Position numbers and translations under genes: made by a program
In this document: piece by piece, positions 1 through 8,897 of the stretch
Layout: each line of letters begins with the position of its first letter
Position numbering within the stretch: the stretch's first letter is position 1
Notes under the pieces: generated by a model
What the model saw: the letters and a program-made list of their open reading frames with translations, nothing else
The model's database searches: none
Told to the model about the DNA's origin: nothing
NCBI GenBank assembly: GCA_016215105.1
Contig: JACRLJ010000009.1
Coordinates: forward strand, 1 to 47,831
Source: Candidatus Hydrogenedentota bacterium
Lineage (GTDB): Bacteria; Hydrogenedentota; Hydrogenedentia; Hydrogenedentales; SLHB01
Direction: 5' to 3'
Length of the DNA: 47,831 nt

Positions 1-101
1 ATAGTGATGGCCTCCTGTTGGGGTTGTCTTTCTGATTAGCAATGTTCAGCCCATTTTCTATATCCGAACTCGCCATGTCAATAGTTATCTATTTGTAATA
101 C

Positions 102-107
102 TATAAT
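102..107 (+). promoter_or_regulatory. possible -10 element upstream of the exosortase gene
   Basis: A perfect TATAAT lies in an AT-rich patch (positions 75-115) about 190 bases before the exosortase start. No good -35 element is seen 16-18 bases upstream, so this is only a candidate. Nothing else was recognised in bases 1-294. Confidence 0.3.
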
Positions 108-294
108 ACAGCGTAACTTACGAAAACTGGGGATCACTCAGCGAAATGAGTTGGTTGCGGGCGCCGGGCGAATTGTGCGGATATGCGGCAAACGCTCTTG
201 CGTTGTCCGGGAGCCGGGGATTTGCTATGTTCGGTGGCGATGATTGACCTACTACCTGAGAATACACCTCCACTAGCCTGCGGCGGGGTCAACG

Positions 295-1341
295 GTGAGT
301 GACGAGCGCGCTGCGGGTGAGAACGGCCCTGCTTCGGCGCCGGCCTCCGATGGGGCGGCCGGCACGTCGAAGGATAGCCGCCGCTTTGTCGTGTTGTTCA
401 TTGTGTACGCGATGTTTCCGCTTCTCGCCTATCAGTATGTCCTGTCTACCGCAGCGATGGATTGGTACCTGTTCCAAGTCGCCCGGCACACCGCGTGGGT
501 GTTGGGCAAGGTCGGTCACTCGGGACAACTCGAAAACGCGAGCGCATTCGCGGGACGCGAAGCCGAGGTGCGCGCCGCGCTTTCGACGGTCTCGTCCTCC
601 TCGCCCTTGAGCTCGTGGGAGATTTGGCGCTACCGCGCGTTGAACGCCGAGCGCGCTGTAGCTCGAACGAGCAACGATATCAGGGCGCTGGAAGAGGCCC
701 CCGCGCTACGCGTCGAGGCGAATCCGAGCATTCTCGATGATATCGACAAGCGGGTGGCGCTCTTGGAGGGTGTGCAGCTATCCAATGACGGCCGCCAGAC
801 CCTCAACTCCATTCGGGCGAAATTGGCCAGCGTCAAGACTTCCTCGGCCGGCGATGAAACACAACGGACCCAGTCCCTGCGCGCGTTGGTCAACGCGGTC
901 GAGGCGCTACGGGCCGCGCAAGTGACCGGGCTGCACGAGACACTGAAAGCCGCGAAGGCCCGGCTCCAAGCGGATCGGTCTCCCCTGGTCACCTTCGTGT
1001 ACGATCCGGGTTCCGCTGGCCAGAAGAAACCTATCGAGTTCCGTTTTCGAGTGGCGCCGGAATGCAGCGCCATCCCGTCGATGATTCTGTACCTCGCGGC
1101 TGTGCTGGCGTTTCCCGCCGGATGGCGGGCTCGCTTCATCGGCTTGTTTGGGGGAATGCCGATACTGTACTTGGTCAACATACTGCGTTTGGCGTGTCTA
1201 GGGATCATCGGGGCCTTGACTGAGGGCGGACCTTGGTTCAAGTTTTCCCACGAGTATGTCTGGCAGGGTATCTACGTCGTCTTTGTCGTCGCGGTGTGGA
1301 TGGCGTGGGTCGAGTATTTAGTTCGGAGGCGGAGTCCATGA
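295..1341 (+). CDS. exosortase/archaeosortase family protein (XrtH-like) with a large periplasmic insert
   Basis: Membrane transpeptidase-like enzyme of the exosortase family, which is thought to cleave and anchor proteins bearing C-terminal sorting signals at the cytoplasmic membrane. The C-terminal block shows the family triad: Cys257 (in PECSAIPSM), Arg298 (in VNILRLA) and His319 (in FSHEY), within hydrophobic helices. The segment LAFPAGWRAR resembles the XrtH subgroup. Residues 31-50 form a first helix. Residues about 75-250 are a hydrophilic, Ala/Arg/Glu-rich helical region with coiled-coil character, far longer than the short loop usual there (348 residues against roughly 180-300 in relatives). 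The start is GTG at 295; the ribosome site is weak. The stop overlaps the next gene's ATG (ATGA), so the two are probably translationally coupled. The substrate specificity is not visible from sequence. Confidence 0.85.
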   Translation: MSDERAAGENGPASAPASDGAAGTSKDSRRFVVLFIVYAMFPLLAYQYVLSTAAMDWYLFQVARHTAWVLGKVGHSGQLENASAFAGREAEVRAALSTVSSSSPLSSWEIWRYRALNAERAVARTSNDIRALEEAPALRVEANPSILDDIDKRVALLEGVQLSNDGRQTLNSIRAKLASVKTSSAGDETQRTQSLRALVNAVEALRAAQVTGLHETLKAAKARLQADRSPLVTFVYDPGSAGQKKPIEFRFRVAPECSAIPSMILYLAAVLAFPAGWRARFIGLFGGMPILYLVNILRLACLGIIGALTEGGPWFKFSHEYVWQGIYVVFVVAVWMAWVEYLVRRRSP

Positions 1342-1898
1342 GGCACGGAGACCGGCGCCGCAGCGTGCTGCTATTCTGTTTCCGGTTTCTGGTATATGCC
1401 ACCGTCTGCCTGGCCGGTTTGTGGTGGCTCATTCTGCCACACTATGCTTGGGGACTGGGACAGTGCGCCGGGGGTATTCTTAAGTACACGATGGGGAAGC
1501 CCATTGAGTCATTGGAGGTGCAGGCGGGCGGGACGCTGAATACCGAAACGCTCCTGGTGTTCTACACGCCGGGGAAGAAACATCCGATTGCCGTAGCCGC
1601 GCTGGCGACTAACTTGGCGACCTACGCCGCGCTCGTTCTGGCAACGTCGGGACTGGTATTAGGCCGGCGCATGAAAGTTCTGGGACTGGGACTGCTAATC
1701 CTTCTGATAACCCATGTGCTCTACATTGTGCTGGCGTTTTACTTTGCCGCGTACATTGCGAACGCGTCGGAAATACCGATGGCGCTGGCGGAGTTCTTTA
1801 TCATGGTCCCGTTCCTGCTTTGGATCGCGTTAGCATATTGGCCGCAATTGGGCGCGGCGATTGCTCGAGGACAGAAGGACCAGCCATCCGGCGCCTAA
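1338..1898 (+). CDS. exosortase-associated multi-pass membrane protein
   Basis: A 186-residue integral membrane protein starting at ATG 1338, four bases inside the exosortase gene, with a GGAGGCGGAG ribosome site just upstream. It has a helix at residues 12-32, a periplasmic segment with a beta-like character (about 33-85), then three hydrophobic helices. Size, topology and position match the small membrane protein that accompanies XrtH-type exosortases, which supports a joint role in protein sorting. No catalytic motif is visible. Family membership is inferred mainly from context and topology. Confidence 0.6.
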   Translation: MRHGDRRRSVLLFCFRFLVYATVCLAGLWWLILPHYAWGLGQCAGGILKYTMGKPIESLEVQAGGTLNTETLLVFYTPGKKHPIAVAALATNLATYAALVLATSGLVLGRRMKVLGLGLLILLITHVLYIVLAFYFAAYIANASEIPMALAEFFIMVPFLLWIALAYWPQLGAAIARGQKDQPSGA

Positions 1899-1971
1899 GA
1901 GAGTTGGCAGGAGCAGAAGGGCCGCGGATTGCCGCCATTCCCGGTCGCGGGCGTTGCGCGCAACGGGGGTA

Positions 1972-2000
1972 TTGACAGTCTGCCGGATTTATGGTATAGT
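1972..2000 (+). promoter_or_regulatory. sigma-70 promoter of the dnaG-rpoD unit
   Basis: TTGACA (1972-1977), a 17-base spacer and TATAGT (1995-2000) form a near-consensus housekeeping promoter about 140 bases before dnaG. It is the only strong promoter-like match in the gap between 1899 and 2141, so it probably drives dnaG and rpoD together. Confidence 0.75.
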
Positions 2001-2141
2001 TCGTCTTGTTGACAGATCCGAGGGGCGTTCTGTCTCTATGTGATTTATTTGGGTCGTAAGTAGCGGCTGCAGAACGCGTGTAGCCGTGCGTACTGGTTTT
2101 TGACAGGGGCTTGTCTACACGGAGAAGGCGCCGTCGCACCC

Positions 2142-3902
2142 TTGCAGAAATTTTCCAAAGACACCGTCGCGGAAGTTCTTGCCGCTAACGATATTGTCGA
2201 TGTTATTGGCGCTTCTCTCGAATTGAAACCGGCCGGTTCCGGCCGCTTCAAGGCATTGTGTCCGTTTCATAGCGAGAAGACTCCCTCGTTCCATGTGAAC
2301 CGGGATCGCCAGGCGTTCTATTGCTTCGGCTGTGAAAAAGGTGGTGACGCCCTCGGATTCATCATGAATCTGGAGGGCTTGACCTTTGTCGAGGCCTTGC
2401 GCAAGCTGGCGGATCGCGCCGGGATTCGCCTGCCAGCGGCGAACGAACGCGATAACCGAGACGATTTCGTGCGCACGCAATTGTTAGAGTTCGGCAAGTT
2501 TGCCGCGAAATTCTATAAGGACACGCTGAATGACCCCCTGAGAGGGGGGAAAGGCCGAACCTATCTCAAGACGCGCACACTGACGCCGGAAACGGTTGCG
2601 CGGTTCGGGTTGGGCTATGCGCCTGAGGGCTGGAGCAACCTCACCGAGGCGGCCCAGAAAGCCGGCTTCAAGGACGGTCTCATCGAAATATCCGGTTTGG
2701 CGCGCCGCGGCGACCGCGGAGGAATGTACGATTTCTTCCGGAACCGCCTGATGGTACCCATCCGGGATGCGTCCGGTAACGTGGTCGCGTTCGGCGGACG
2801 CGACTTGGGCGATGACGCCGCGAAGTACATTAATTCGCCGGAAAATCCGGTCTATAAGAAGGGCCGGGTGCTCTACGGCTTGCACGAAGGGCGCGATGCC
2901 CTGCGCAAGGAAAAGCGGGCGATCCTGGTCGAAGGGTACTTCGATCTGCTCCGCTGCCATGACGCCGGGGTTTGTAATGTGGTGGCCACCTGTGGCACCG
3001 CGCTGACTCCCGAACAGGCCGGCCTGATCCGCCGTTACGTGCCCGAAGTCGTGGTTGTGTATGACGGCGACGCAGCGGGCATTCGCGCCGCGATGCGTGG
3101 TATCGCCATTTTGGTGGGCGCCGGATTGGCCGTGCGCGCGCTGACGCTACCCGACGGGAACGATCCAGACGATTATGTCAAGGCCCACGGCGCCGACGCA
3201 TTCCAGTCGCTCGTGGAGAATGCGTTGGATTTTGTCACGTTTTACGCGCAAATGAGCGCGGATCGCGCCAAGACCATCGAAGGCCGCAGTGATGTGGCCA
3301 AAGAGATCTTTGCGATTTTGTTGGGCGTATCGGACGAGCTTCGCCGTGACGAGTATCTGAAACGCACGGCGCGCGAACTCCGGCTGAACGAATGGACCGT
3401 GCGGTCCGAGTTCGCCAAAGTCCTCAAGCAGAAGGACGCGCACGACAGTGTGCAGGTTCAAGAACCGGCTGGTGTTCGGGTGACCTTGAGCCAGGATGAC
3501 TGCGACTTTGTTGCGATCCTGTTGAACAGCGAACCGATGCGCGAGCGCGTCCGGAAGGATCTCGGCGTCGTGGCGCTGCAACCGAGCCCGCTCGCGGAAG
3601 TCTTGACTCAATTGATGGGCTCGGCGGGGATCTCGGCGGGTCAGGACCTTGAGTCAGAAGACGCGCAACGCCTGTACTGGGCGGCCGCGGCGAGCGACCG
3701 GGAGATTCCCTATGACAAAGCGGAATCCCTTGTGGATAAACGAGTTCGGCGCCTGGTTCGGGAGAGCTTGAGCCTCGAATTGGGTGATACCCAGGCGGCG
3801 CTCGAGCAGGCCGAGCGGCAGAAGGACATGCCCAAGGCGGTTGAGTTGTTAACTAAGAAGATGGCCATAAAACGACGTATAGAAGAACTTGGCGCCGCGT
3901 GA
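2142..3902 (+). CDS. dnaG: DNA primase DnaG
   Basis: Synthesises RNA primers for DNA replication. From the N-terminus: a CHC2 zinc finger (Cys40, His43, Cys61, Cys64; motif [12 protein letters not shown] then FYCFGC), the catalytic core, and a TOPRIM domain with Glu264 in LVEGYFD, the DGD triad at about 308-310 in VVYDGDAAG, and NDPDDY. The C-terminal third is helical and would bind the helicase. I place the start at TTG 2142 because family members begin a few residues before the conserved DIVDVI segment. GGAGAAGG at 2121 is the likely ribosome site, although the 13-base spacing is long. An alternative TTG lies in frame at 2100. dnaG precedes rpoD by 52 bases, as in the macromolecular-synthesis operon of many bacteria. 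Confidence 0.97.
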   Translation: MQKFSKDTVAEVLAANDIVDVIGASLELKPAGSGRFKALCPFHSEKTPSFHVNRDRQAFYCFGCEKGGDALGFIMNLEGLTFVEALRKLADRAGIRLPAANERDNRDDFVRTQLLEFGKFAAKFYKDTLNDPLRGGKGRTYLKTRTLTPETVARFGLGYAPEGWSNLTEAAQKAGFKDGLIEISGLARRGDRGGMYDFFRNRLMVPIRDASGNVVAFGGRDLGDDAAKYINSPENPVYKKGRVLYGLHEGRDALRKEKRAILVEGYFDLLRCHDAGVCNVVATCGTALTPEQAGLIRRYVPEVVVVYDGDAAGIRAAMRGIAILVGAGLAVRALTLPDGNDPDDYVKAHGADAFQSLVENALDFVTFYAQMSADRAKTIEGRSDVAKEIFAILLGVSDELRRDEYLKRTARELRLNEWTVRSEFAKVLKQKDAHDSVQVQEPAGVRVTLSQDDCDFVAILLNSEPMRERVRKDLGVVALQPSPLAEVLTQLMGSAGISAGQDLESEDAQRLYWAAAASDREIPYDKAESLVDKRVRRLVRESLSLELGDTQAALEQAERQKDMPKAVELLTKKMAIKRRIEELGAA

Positions 3903-3954
3903 CGCGGGCTTTGACCACCGAGACCGGAAACGAATTCAAACACTGAGGTTAATC

Positions 3955-5718
<1,764 letters not shown>

Positions 5719-5747
5719 GATCCTCCAATACCCACGCGCCCGCACGT

Positions 5748-5824
5748 GGGCCCGTAGCTCAGTTGGTTAGAGCAGGTGACTCATAATCACTTGGTCGAAG
5801 GTTCGAGTCCTTCCGGGCCCACCA
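5748..5824 (+). tRNA. tRNA with anticodon CAU, probably tRNA-Ile2
   Basis: A complete 77-base cloverleaf with encoded CCA. The acceptor strands are GGGCCCG and CGGGCCC, the D stem GCTC/GAGC, the anticodon loop CTCATAA with anticodon CAT, and the T arm carries GGTTCGAGTCC. The body resembles tRNA-Ile2 (lysidine-modified at C34, reads AUA) more than elongator tRNA-Met, notably GCAGGTGACTCATAATCACT followed by TGGTCG. The Ile2 identity is inferred; automated tools may call it Met. It lies 29 bases downstream of rpoD, and no terminator follows directly. Confidence 0.93.
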
Positions 5825-5827
5825 AAT
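5794..5827 (+). repeat. 34-bp direct repeat, copy 1 (inside tRNA-CAU 3' end)
   Basis: The stretch from the variable loop to just beyond the CCA is repeated exactly at 6797-6830. The two copies are 1,003 bases apart and bracket two small genes, as attachment-site repeats do when an element inserts into a tRNA gene. Confidence 0.9.
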
Positions 5828-5887
5828 TGCTGTACCCCTTGCGCGGGCGAATCGGGATGATGGTGAACGCGGCCCGGATGGCGCAAT

Positions 5888-6454
5888 ATGAATGCTCTGT
5901 TTTTGGCGGCGAAAGAAGTCTGCGAATTCATGACGGAACGCCGCTGGGAATTCTGCATTATCGGCGGACTGGCAGTGCAGCGATGGGGGGAACCCCGGAC
6001 AACGATGGACGCGGGTATCACGCTGTTGAGCGGTTGGGGAGACGAAGAGAATTACGTGACCGCTATCCTGGACCATTTCCAGCCGCGAATAGCGGACGGG
6101 CGCGCGTTTGCACTGTCCAGCCGCGTGCTGTTGATTCGCGCGTCAAATGGGAAGGATGTGGACATTGCGCTGGGCGCCCTGGAATTTGAGGCCACTATGG
6201 TCCGGCGAGCGCTGGCGGCGCCCGTGGAATTCGCCCCGGGGCTCGTCTTGCCCTGTTGCACGGCTGAAGACCTTTTCGTAATGAAAGCGTTTGCCGCACG
6301 GCCGCGCGACTGGCTGGACGCGGAAGGTATTGTGACCCGGCAGCCTGTTCTAGACAAAGAATACATTCTTGAGCATCTGACCCTATTGTGCGAACTCAAG
6401 GAAGCGCCCGAAATCCTCGAGCGCGCGGCGTGCTTACTCGGGGAGAAGCCGTGA
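5888..6454 (+). CDS. AbiEii-like nucleotidyltransferase-fold protein
   Basis: A 188-residue protein resembling a widespread group annotated as nucleotidyltransferase AbiEii/AbiGii-like. The seen motif is IIGGLAVQRWGEPRTTMD, the Gly-Gly and Arg/Asp signature of this fold, followed by a region with KDVDIALGAL and a C-terminal segment EDLFVMKAFAARPRDWLD. In typical members the first acidic motif reads D-x-D; here it reads D-A-G, so the second metal-binding Asp is missing and catalysis may be lost. The gene overlaps the next by four bases (GTGA). The pair sits between two tRNA 3' repeats, which suggests a mobile two-gene cassette, perhaps toxin-antitoxin-like. Substrate and toxicity cannot be read from the sequence. 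Confidence 0.7.
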   Translation: MNALFLAAKEVCEFMTERRWEFCIIGGLAVQRWGEPRTTMDAGITLLSGWGDEENYVTAILDHFQPRIADGRAFALSSRVLLIRASNGKDVDIALGALEFEATMVRRALAAPVEFAPGLVLPCCTAEDLFVMKAFAARPRDWLDAEGIVTRQPVLDKEYILEHLTLLCELKEAPEILERAACLLGEKP

Positions 6455-6678
6455 AGAGTCCCACCCGCGACGAGCAAAGGAATCTGGTTCGGCAGTGGGA
6501 TGCGACTGGCCGAGAACTCGAGCGCATTCGCCGGGCCGCGCTGCGGGGCATGCCCTACACTTGGACAGACGTGGATGCTCTACTGGAATTGGGTGACCAC
6601 TATGATGGCCCGCCTCGGGTCACGAGTGGTCTGGTCGAGATGCAGCGCTGTTTTATGCGTCGCTCTCGTCTGGCCTGA
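6451..6678 (+). CDS. small partner protein of the AbiEii-like gene
   Basis: A 75-residue hydrophilic protein that begins with GTG 6451, overlapping the stop of the nucleotidyltransferase-like gene. It is helical and charged, with the segment DVDALLELGDHYDGPPR and a basic C-terminus. The overlap implies coupled expression, so it is probably the cognate partner (possibly the antitoxin). No known domain was recognised. Confidence 0.6.
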   Translation: MKSPTRDEQRNLVRQWDATGRELERIRRAALRGMPYTWTDVDALLELGDHYDGPPRVTSGLVEMQRCFMRRSRLA

Positions 6679-6749
6679 TCCGCGTTCCGGCGTGCGCGAA
6701 CGAGGACCCGATTCGGTCGACCGTAGCAGCTGTCATGTTAACGAAATTC

Positions 6750-6827
6750 CAAGTCGTAGCCCGGTTGGCCGGGAACAGTTGACTCACAGCTACTCAGTCG
6801 AAGGTTCGAGTCCTTCCGGGCCCACCA
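6750..6827 (+). pseudogene. decayed second copy of the tRNA-CAU gene
   Basis: The 3' half (6797-6827) is identical to the intact tRNA, including T arm, acceptor 3' strand and CCA. The preceding about 45 bases align with the tRNA D arm and anticodon arm at roughly 70 percent by eye (GTAGC...GTTGG...GACTCA). The 5' acceptor strand no longer pairs (CAAGTCG instead of GGGCCCG), and no normal anticodon stem forms. It is therefore a relic rather than a working tRNA. An intrinsic terminator follows at 6843. Confidence 0.7.
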
Positions 6828-6830
6828 AAT
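6797..6830 (+). repeat. 34-bp direct repeat, copy 2
   Basis: Exact second copy of bases 5794-5827 (tRNA variable loop to CCAAAT). Sequence diverges immediately outside the repeat on the 3' side and only partly resembles the tRNA on the 5' side. Confidence 0.9.
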
Positions 6831-6842
6831 ACTATCACGCAC

Positions 6843-6874
6843 GTACGCCGGATGACCTCCGGCGTACTTTTTTT
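6843..6874 (+). terminator. intrinsic terminator downstream of the tRNA relic
   Basis: A perfect 10-base stem (GTACGCCGGA/TCCGGCGTAC) with a 5-base loop is followed by seven T residues. It may be the original terminator of the rpoD/tRNA unit, displaced from the intact tRNA by the intervening cassette. Confidence 0.9.
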
Positions 6875-7024
6875 GTCCCGCTGTCTCTCGGCGTTCTCAT
6901 CCAGCAATGTGACGATTTCGTCTAACAGTAGAGCTTTCTTGCTCGATACCGTTTCGCCTCTGCCAAACAGTTTATCGCTTTCGCATACTATGGCCTCGAA
7001 TATGGTCTCGCTAGCTTTTTCCCC
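6875..7024. other. intergenic segment without recognised genes
   Basis: Together with the terminator before it and the promoter and leader after it, this fills the gap 6831-7246. No convincing coding sequence, repeat or RNA gene was seen in this 150-base stretch. Confidence 0.5.
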
Positions 7025-7053
7025 TTGACGGAAACGGGGATTGGTGCTATTAT
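7025..7053 (+). promoter_or_regulatory. sigma-70 promoter of the PEP-CTERM gene
   Basis: TTGACG (7025-7030), 17 bases, TATTAT (7048-7053). It would start a transcript near 7060 and leave an untranslated leader of about 185 bases before the ATG at 7247. Confidence 0.65.
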
Positions 7054-7108
7054 TCGCTCAGTTTAGTCGGATAATTGGCTCGCGGGGCAAAGGTTTTTTC
7101 TCAAGAAC

Positions 7109-7151
7109 AAAGGCCCGCGCAGGAAAGCATGTCTTTCTTGCGCGGGCCTTT
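7109..7151 (+). terminator. long hairpin in the PEP-CTERM leader (attenuator-like)
   Basis: AAAGGCCCGCGCA (7109-7121) pairs perfectly with TGCGCGGGCCTTT (7139-7151). The inner bases continue to pair (GGAAAG with CTTTCT), giving about 19 pairs around a 5-base loop, followed by a broken T tract (TTTTGCTTTTT). It lies between the promoter at 7025 and the gene at 7247, so it could attenuate transcription or stabilise the message. Confidence 0.7.
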
Positions 7152-7246
7152 TGCTTTTTCTACGGGGTCGATACGGGGTGTAACGGGCGCGAACAGTTTG
7201 ACGGGGAGAACGATAGGGTTCTTCACCAAGAAGAAAGGAAGCGAAG

Positions 7247-8101
7247 ATGAAGCGAACTATTGTTGCATTGGCACTGGGAACGTGCATGGTACTCGTGAGT
7301 AGTATGGCAGGGGCCACCATGGTCACCCTGCAATTTGACCCAAATGATTTGCTCAACATGGCTCCGGCCGACGCGACCGGCGGGAAACCCGATCAAGCGA
7401 ACGCGCGGCGCTTTCACCAACAGTGGGCCACGACCTACTACGAGACGTTCACCAACGCTACGAACCCCCATGCGCAGCCCGCTGATTACGACGCGTATAT
7501 CGCCTGGCGCGACAGCCTTAACACCGACGGTGAAGGCATCGCGACGTTCAACTCGTGGTTCCTGGACAATGGCGCGGCACGGTCATGGGGCGAAACGATC
7601 GTTGTCCGGCCCGATTCGGTCGTGACGGCGACGGCGGGCGATGGGTGGAGCTACACCATCATCCATGATCCTTACGGACTGGGGGGCGATTCGGTGCAAT
7701 GGTACACTCTGGATCCTAGCCAGCGAATCCGCGTAGGCAGTGGAGCGGCGGATCTTGGTCCGTTCAGTATCACGGCCGACCTCTACTATGATTCGAATGC
7801 CAACGGGTGGGATGCGACCGACCTGGGAGTTTCGTTGGGCGATGCGGTCCGGTTCTGGGCGGGTAATCTCAACGGGGACGATCCGGAATTCTACCGCAGC
7901 GACACGGCTGCCCTCTATTTCGATGCGTGGAGCCTTGGTGGCGCCGCCAACATGGGCAGTGGCGCCGGACATCCAGGGTCAGGCTTCGAGGCGGCCCTGA
8001 CCGCTACCGCTGTCCCCGAACCAGTAACCATGGTGATGCTTGGTTGCTTGGGCGCCGGGATGGCGGCCGCGCGCAAGTTCCGGCGGAAGAACAAAGCATA
8101 A
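7247..8101 (+). CDS. PEP-CTERM sorting-domain secreted protein
   Basis: A 284-residue exported protein. It has a signal peptide (MKRTIVALALGTCMVLVSSM) ending around AGA-T, an acidic, aromatic-rich beta-type body with no recognised enzyme motif, and a C-terminal PEP-CTERM tail. In the tail VPEP is followed by a hydrophobic helix (TMVMLGCLGAGM) and a basic end (ARKFRRKNK). Such tails are exosortase substrates, so it is a candidate client of an exosortase such as the one at 295-1341, although these genomes often encode several. AGGAAG just upstream of ATG 7247 serves as ribosome site. The ECF sigma gene follows after a hairpin. Confidence 0.85.
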   Translation: MKRTIVALALGTCMVLVSSMAGATMVTLQFDPNDLLNMAPADATGGKPDQANARRFHQQWATTYYETFTNATNPHAQPADYDAYIAWRDSLNTDGEGIATFNSWFLDNGAARSWGETIVVRPDSVVTATAGDGWSYTIIHDPYGLGGDSVQWYTLDPSQRIRVGSGAADLGPFSITADLYYDSNANGWDATDLGVSLGDAVRFWAGNLNGDDPEFYRSDTAALYFDAWSLGGAANMGSGAGHPGSGFEAALTATAVPEPVTMVMLGCLGAGMAAARKFRRKNKA

Positions 8102-8130
8102 ACGTATCGCAGTCACACTCTATTCGATTC

Positions 8131-8160
8131 GGCGGAGAGGATGAGTGTCCTCTCCGCCTT
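8131..8160 (+). terminator. hairpin after the PEP-CTERM gene
   Basis: A perfect 10-base stem (GGCGGAGAGG/CCTCTCCGCC) with an 8-base loop lies 30 bases after the stop codon. The T tract is poor (TTCTGT), so it is a weak terminator or a message 3' end. Confidence 0.6.
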
Positions 8161-8298
8161 CTGTATGTACGGCTTTGCGCTTGAAGTGTATCCCATCGAA
8201 GCGTTCTCATAGTTGAAAACGCGCGGGAACGCTTCCACCGAACCTTTTCTCTCGCGTTTACGTCTAACTATCGATGGCACTTGCACGGGGGAGATTGC

Positions 8299-8883
8299 AT
8301 GCGCGACTTGGTGGAACGGGCGAAAACGGGCGACCTGGACGCCTTCGGCGTTCTGGTCAACCGGTACAAAGACATGGCCTACGGGACGTCGTACGCCGTC
8401 TTGGGAAATTTCCATGACGCGCAGGACGCCGCACAGGACGCCTTCATCCAGGCGTGGCGGAAGCTGGACGGCTTGAAGAACTGTGACGGCTTTCCGGCCT
8501 GGCTGTGCCGCATCACGCGCAATCTTTCTCTCGACCGCGTGCGGCGTCTGCACGGTGGGACGGACCCCATCTACGACGTGGCGGACACCCTGCCCGACAC
8601 GGGGAATACCAATCCCCGGACCAGCGCGGAGCGAAATGAACTCCACGAGACGATTCAGGAGGCCATCCGGTCGTTGTCCGAGGCCAATCGATTGGCGACC
8701 GCCCTTTTCTACATCAATGGCTACAGTGTTGACGAGGTAGCGGACTTTCTGGAAGTTCCCGCGGGCACTGTGAAACGGCGGCTGCACGACTCCAGAACCC
8801 AGCTACGAGAAAGGATGGCTGATATGATCGAGGATACCTTCAAGAGCAACCCGCTTCCCGCAGATTTCTCACACGCGACATAA
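8299..8883 (+). CDS. ECF-type RNA polymerase sigma factor
   Basis: A 194-residue sigma factor with only regions 2 and 4. Region 2 spans about residues 3-85: LVERAKTGDLDAFGVLVNRY, then DAQDAAQDAFIQAW and FPAWLCRITRNLSLDRVRR. Region 4 spans about 120-170, with a helix-turn-helix in YSVDEVADFLEVPAGTVKRR. ATG 8299 is preceded by GGGGGAG, and TTG 8281 is a less likely start. The 3' end overlaps the open frame of the pseudokinase that follows, which suggests functional linkage, perhaps control of the sigma factor by its neighbour. No zinc-binding anti-sigma gene is seen nearby. Confidence 0.9.
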   Translation: MRDLVERAKTGDLDAFGVLVNRYKDMAYGTSYAVLGNFHDAQDAAQDAFIQAWRKLDGLKNCDGFPAWLCRITRNLSLDRVRRLHGGTDPIYDVADTLPDTGNTNPRTSAERNELHETIQEAIRSLSEANRLATALFYINGYSVDEVADFLEVPAGTVKRRLHDSRTQLRERMADMIEDTFKSNPLPADFSHAT

Positions 8884-8897
8884 TCGGTATAGGCGGC

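Noticed and set aside
2534-2548. Perfect hairpin CCCCCT-GAG-AGGGGG as an internal terminator
   Set aside because: It lies in the middle of dnaG without a T tract, and encodes ordinary primase residues.
6750-6827. A second functional tRNA gene
   Set aside because: Only the T arm and 3' acceptor strand are intact. The 5' acceptor strand and anticodon stem do not pair.
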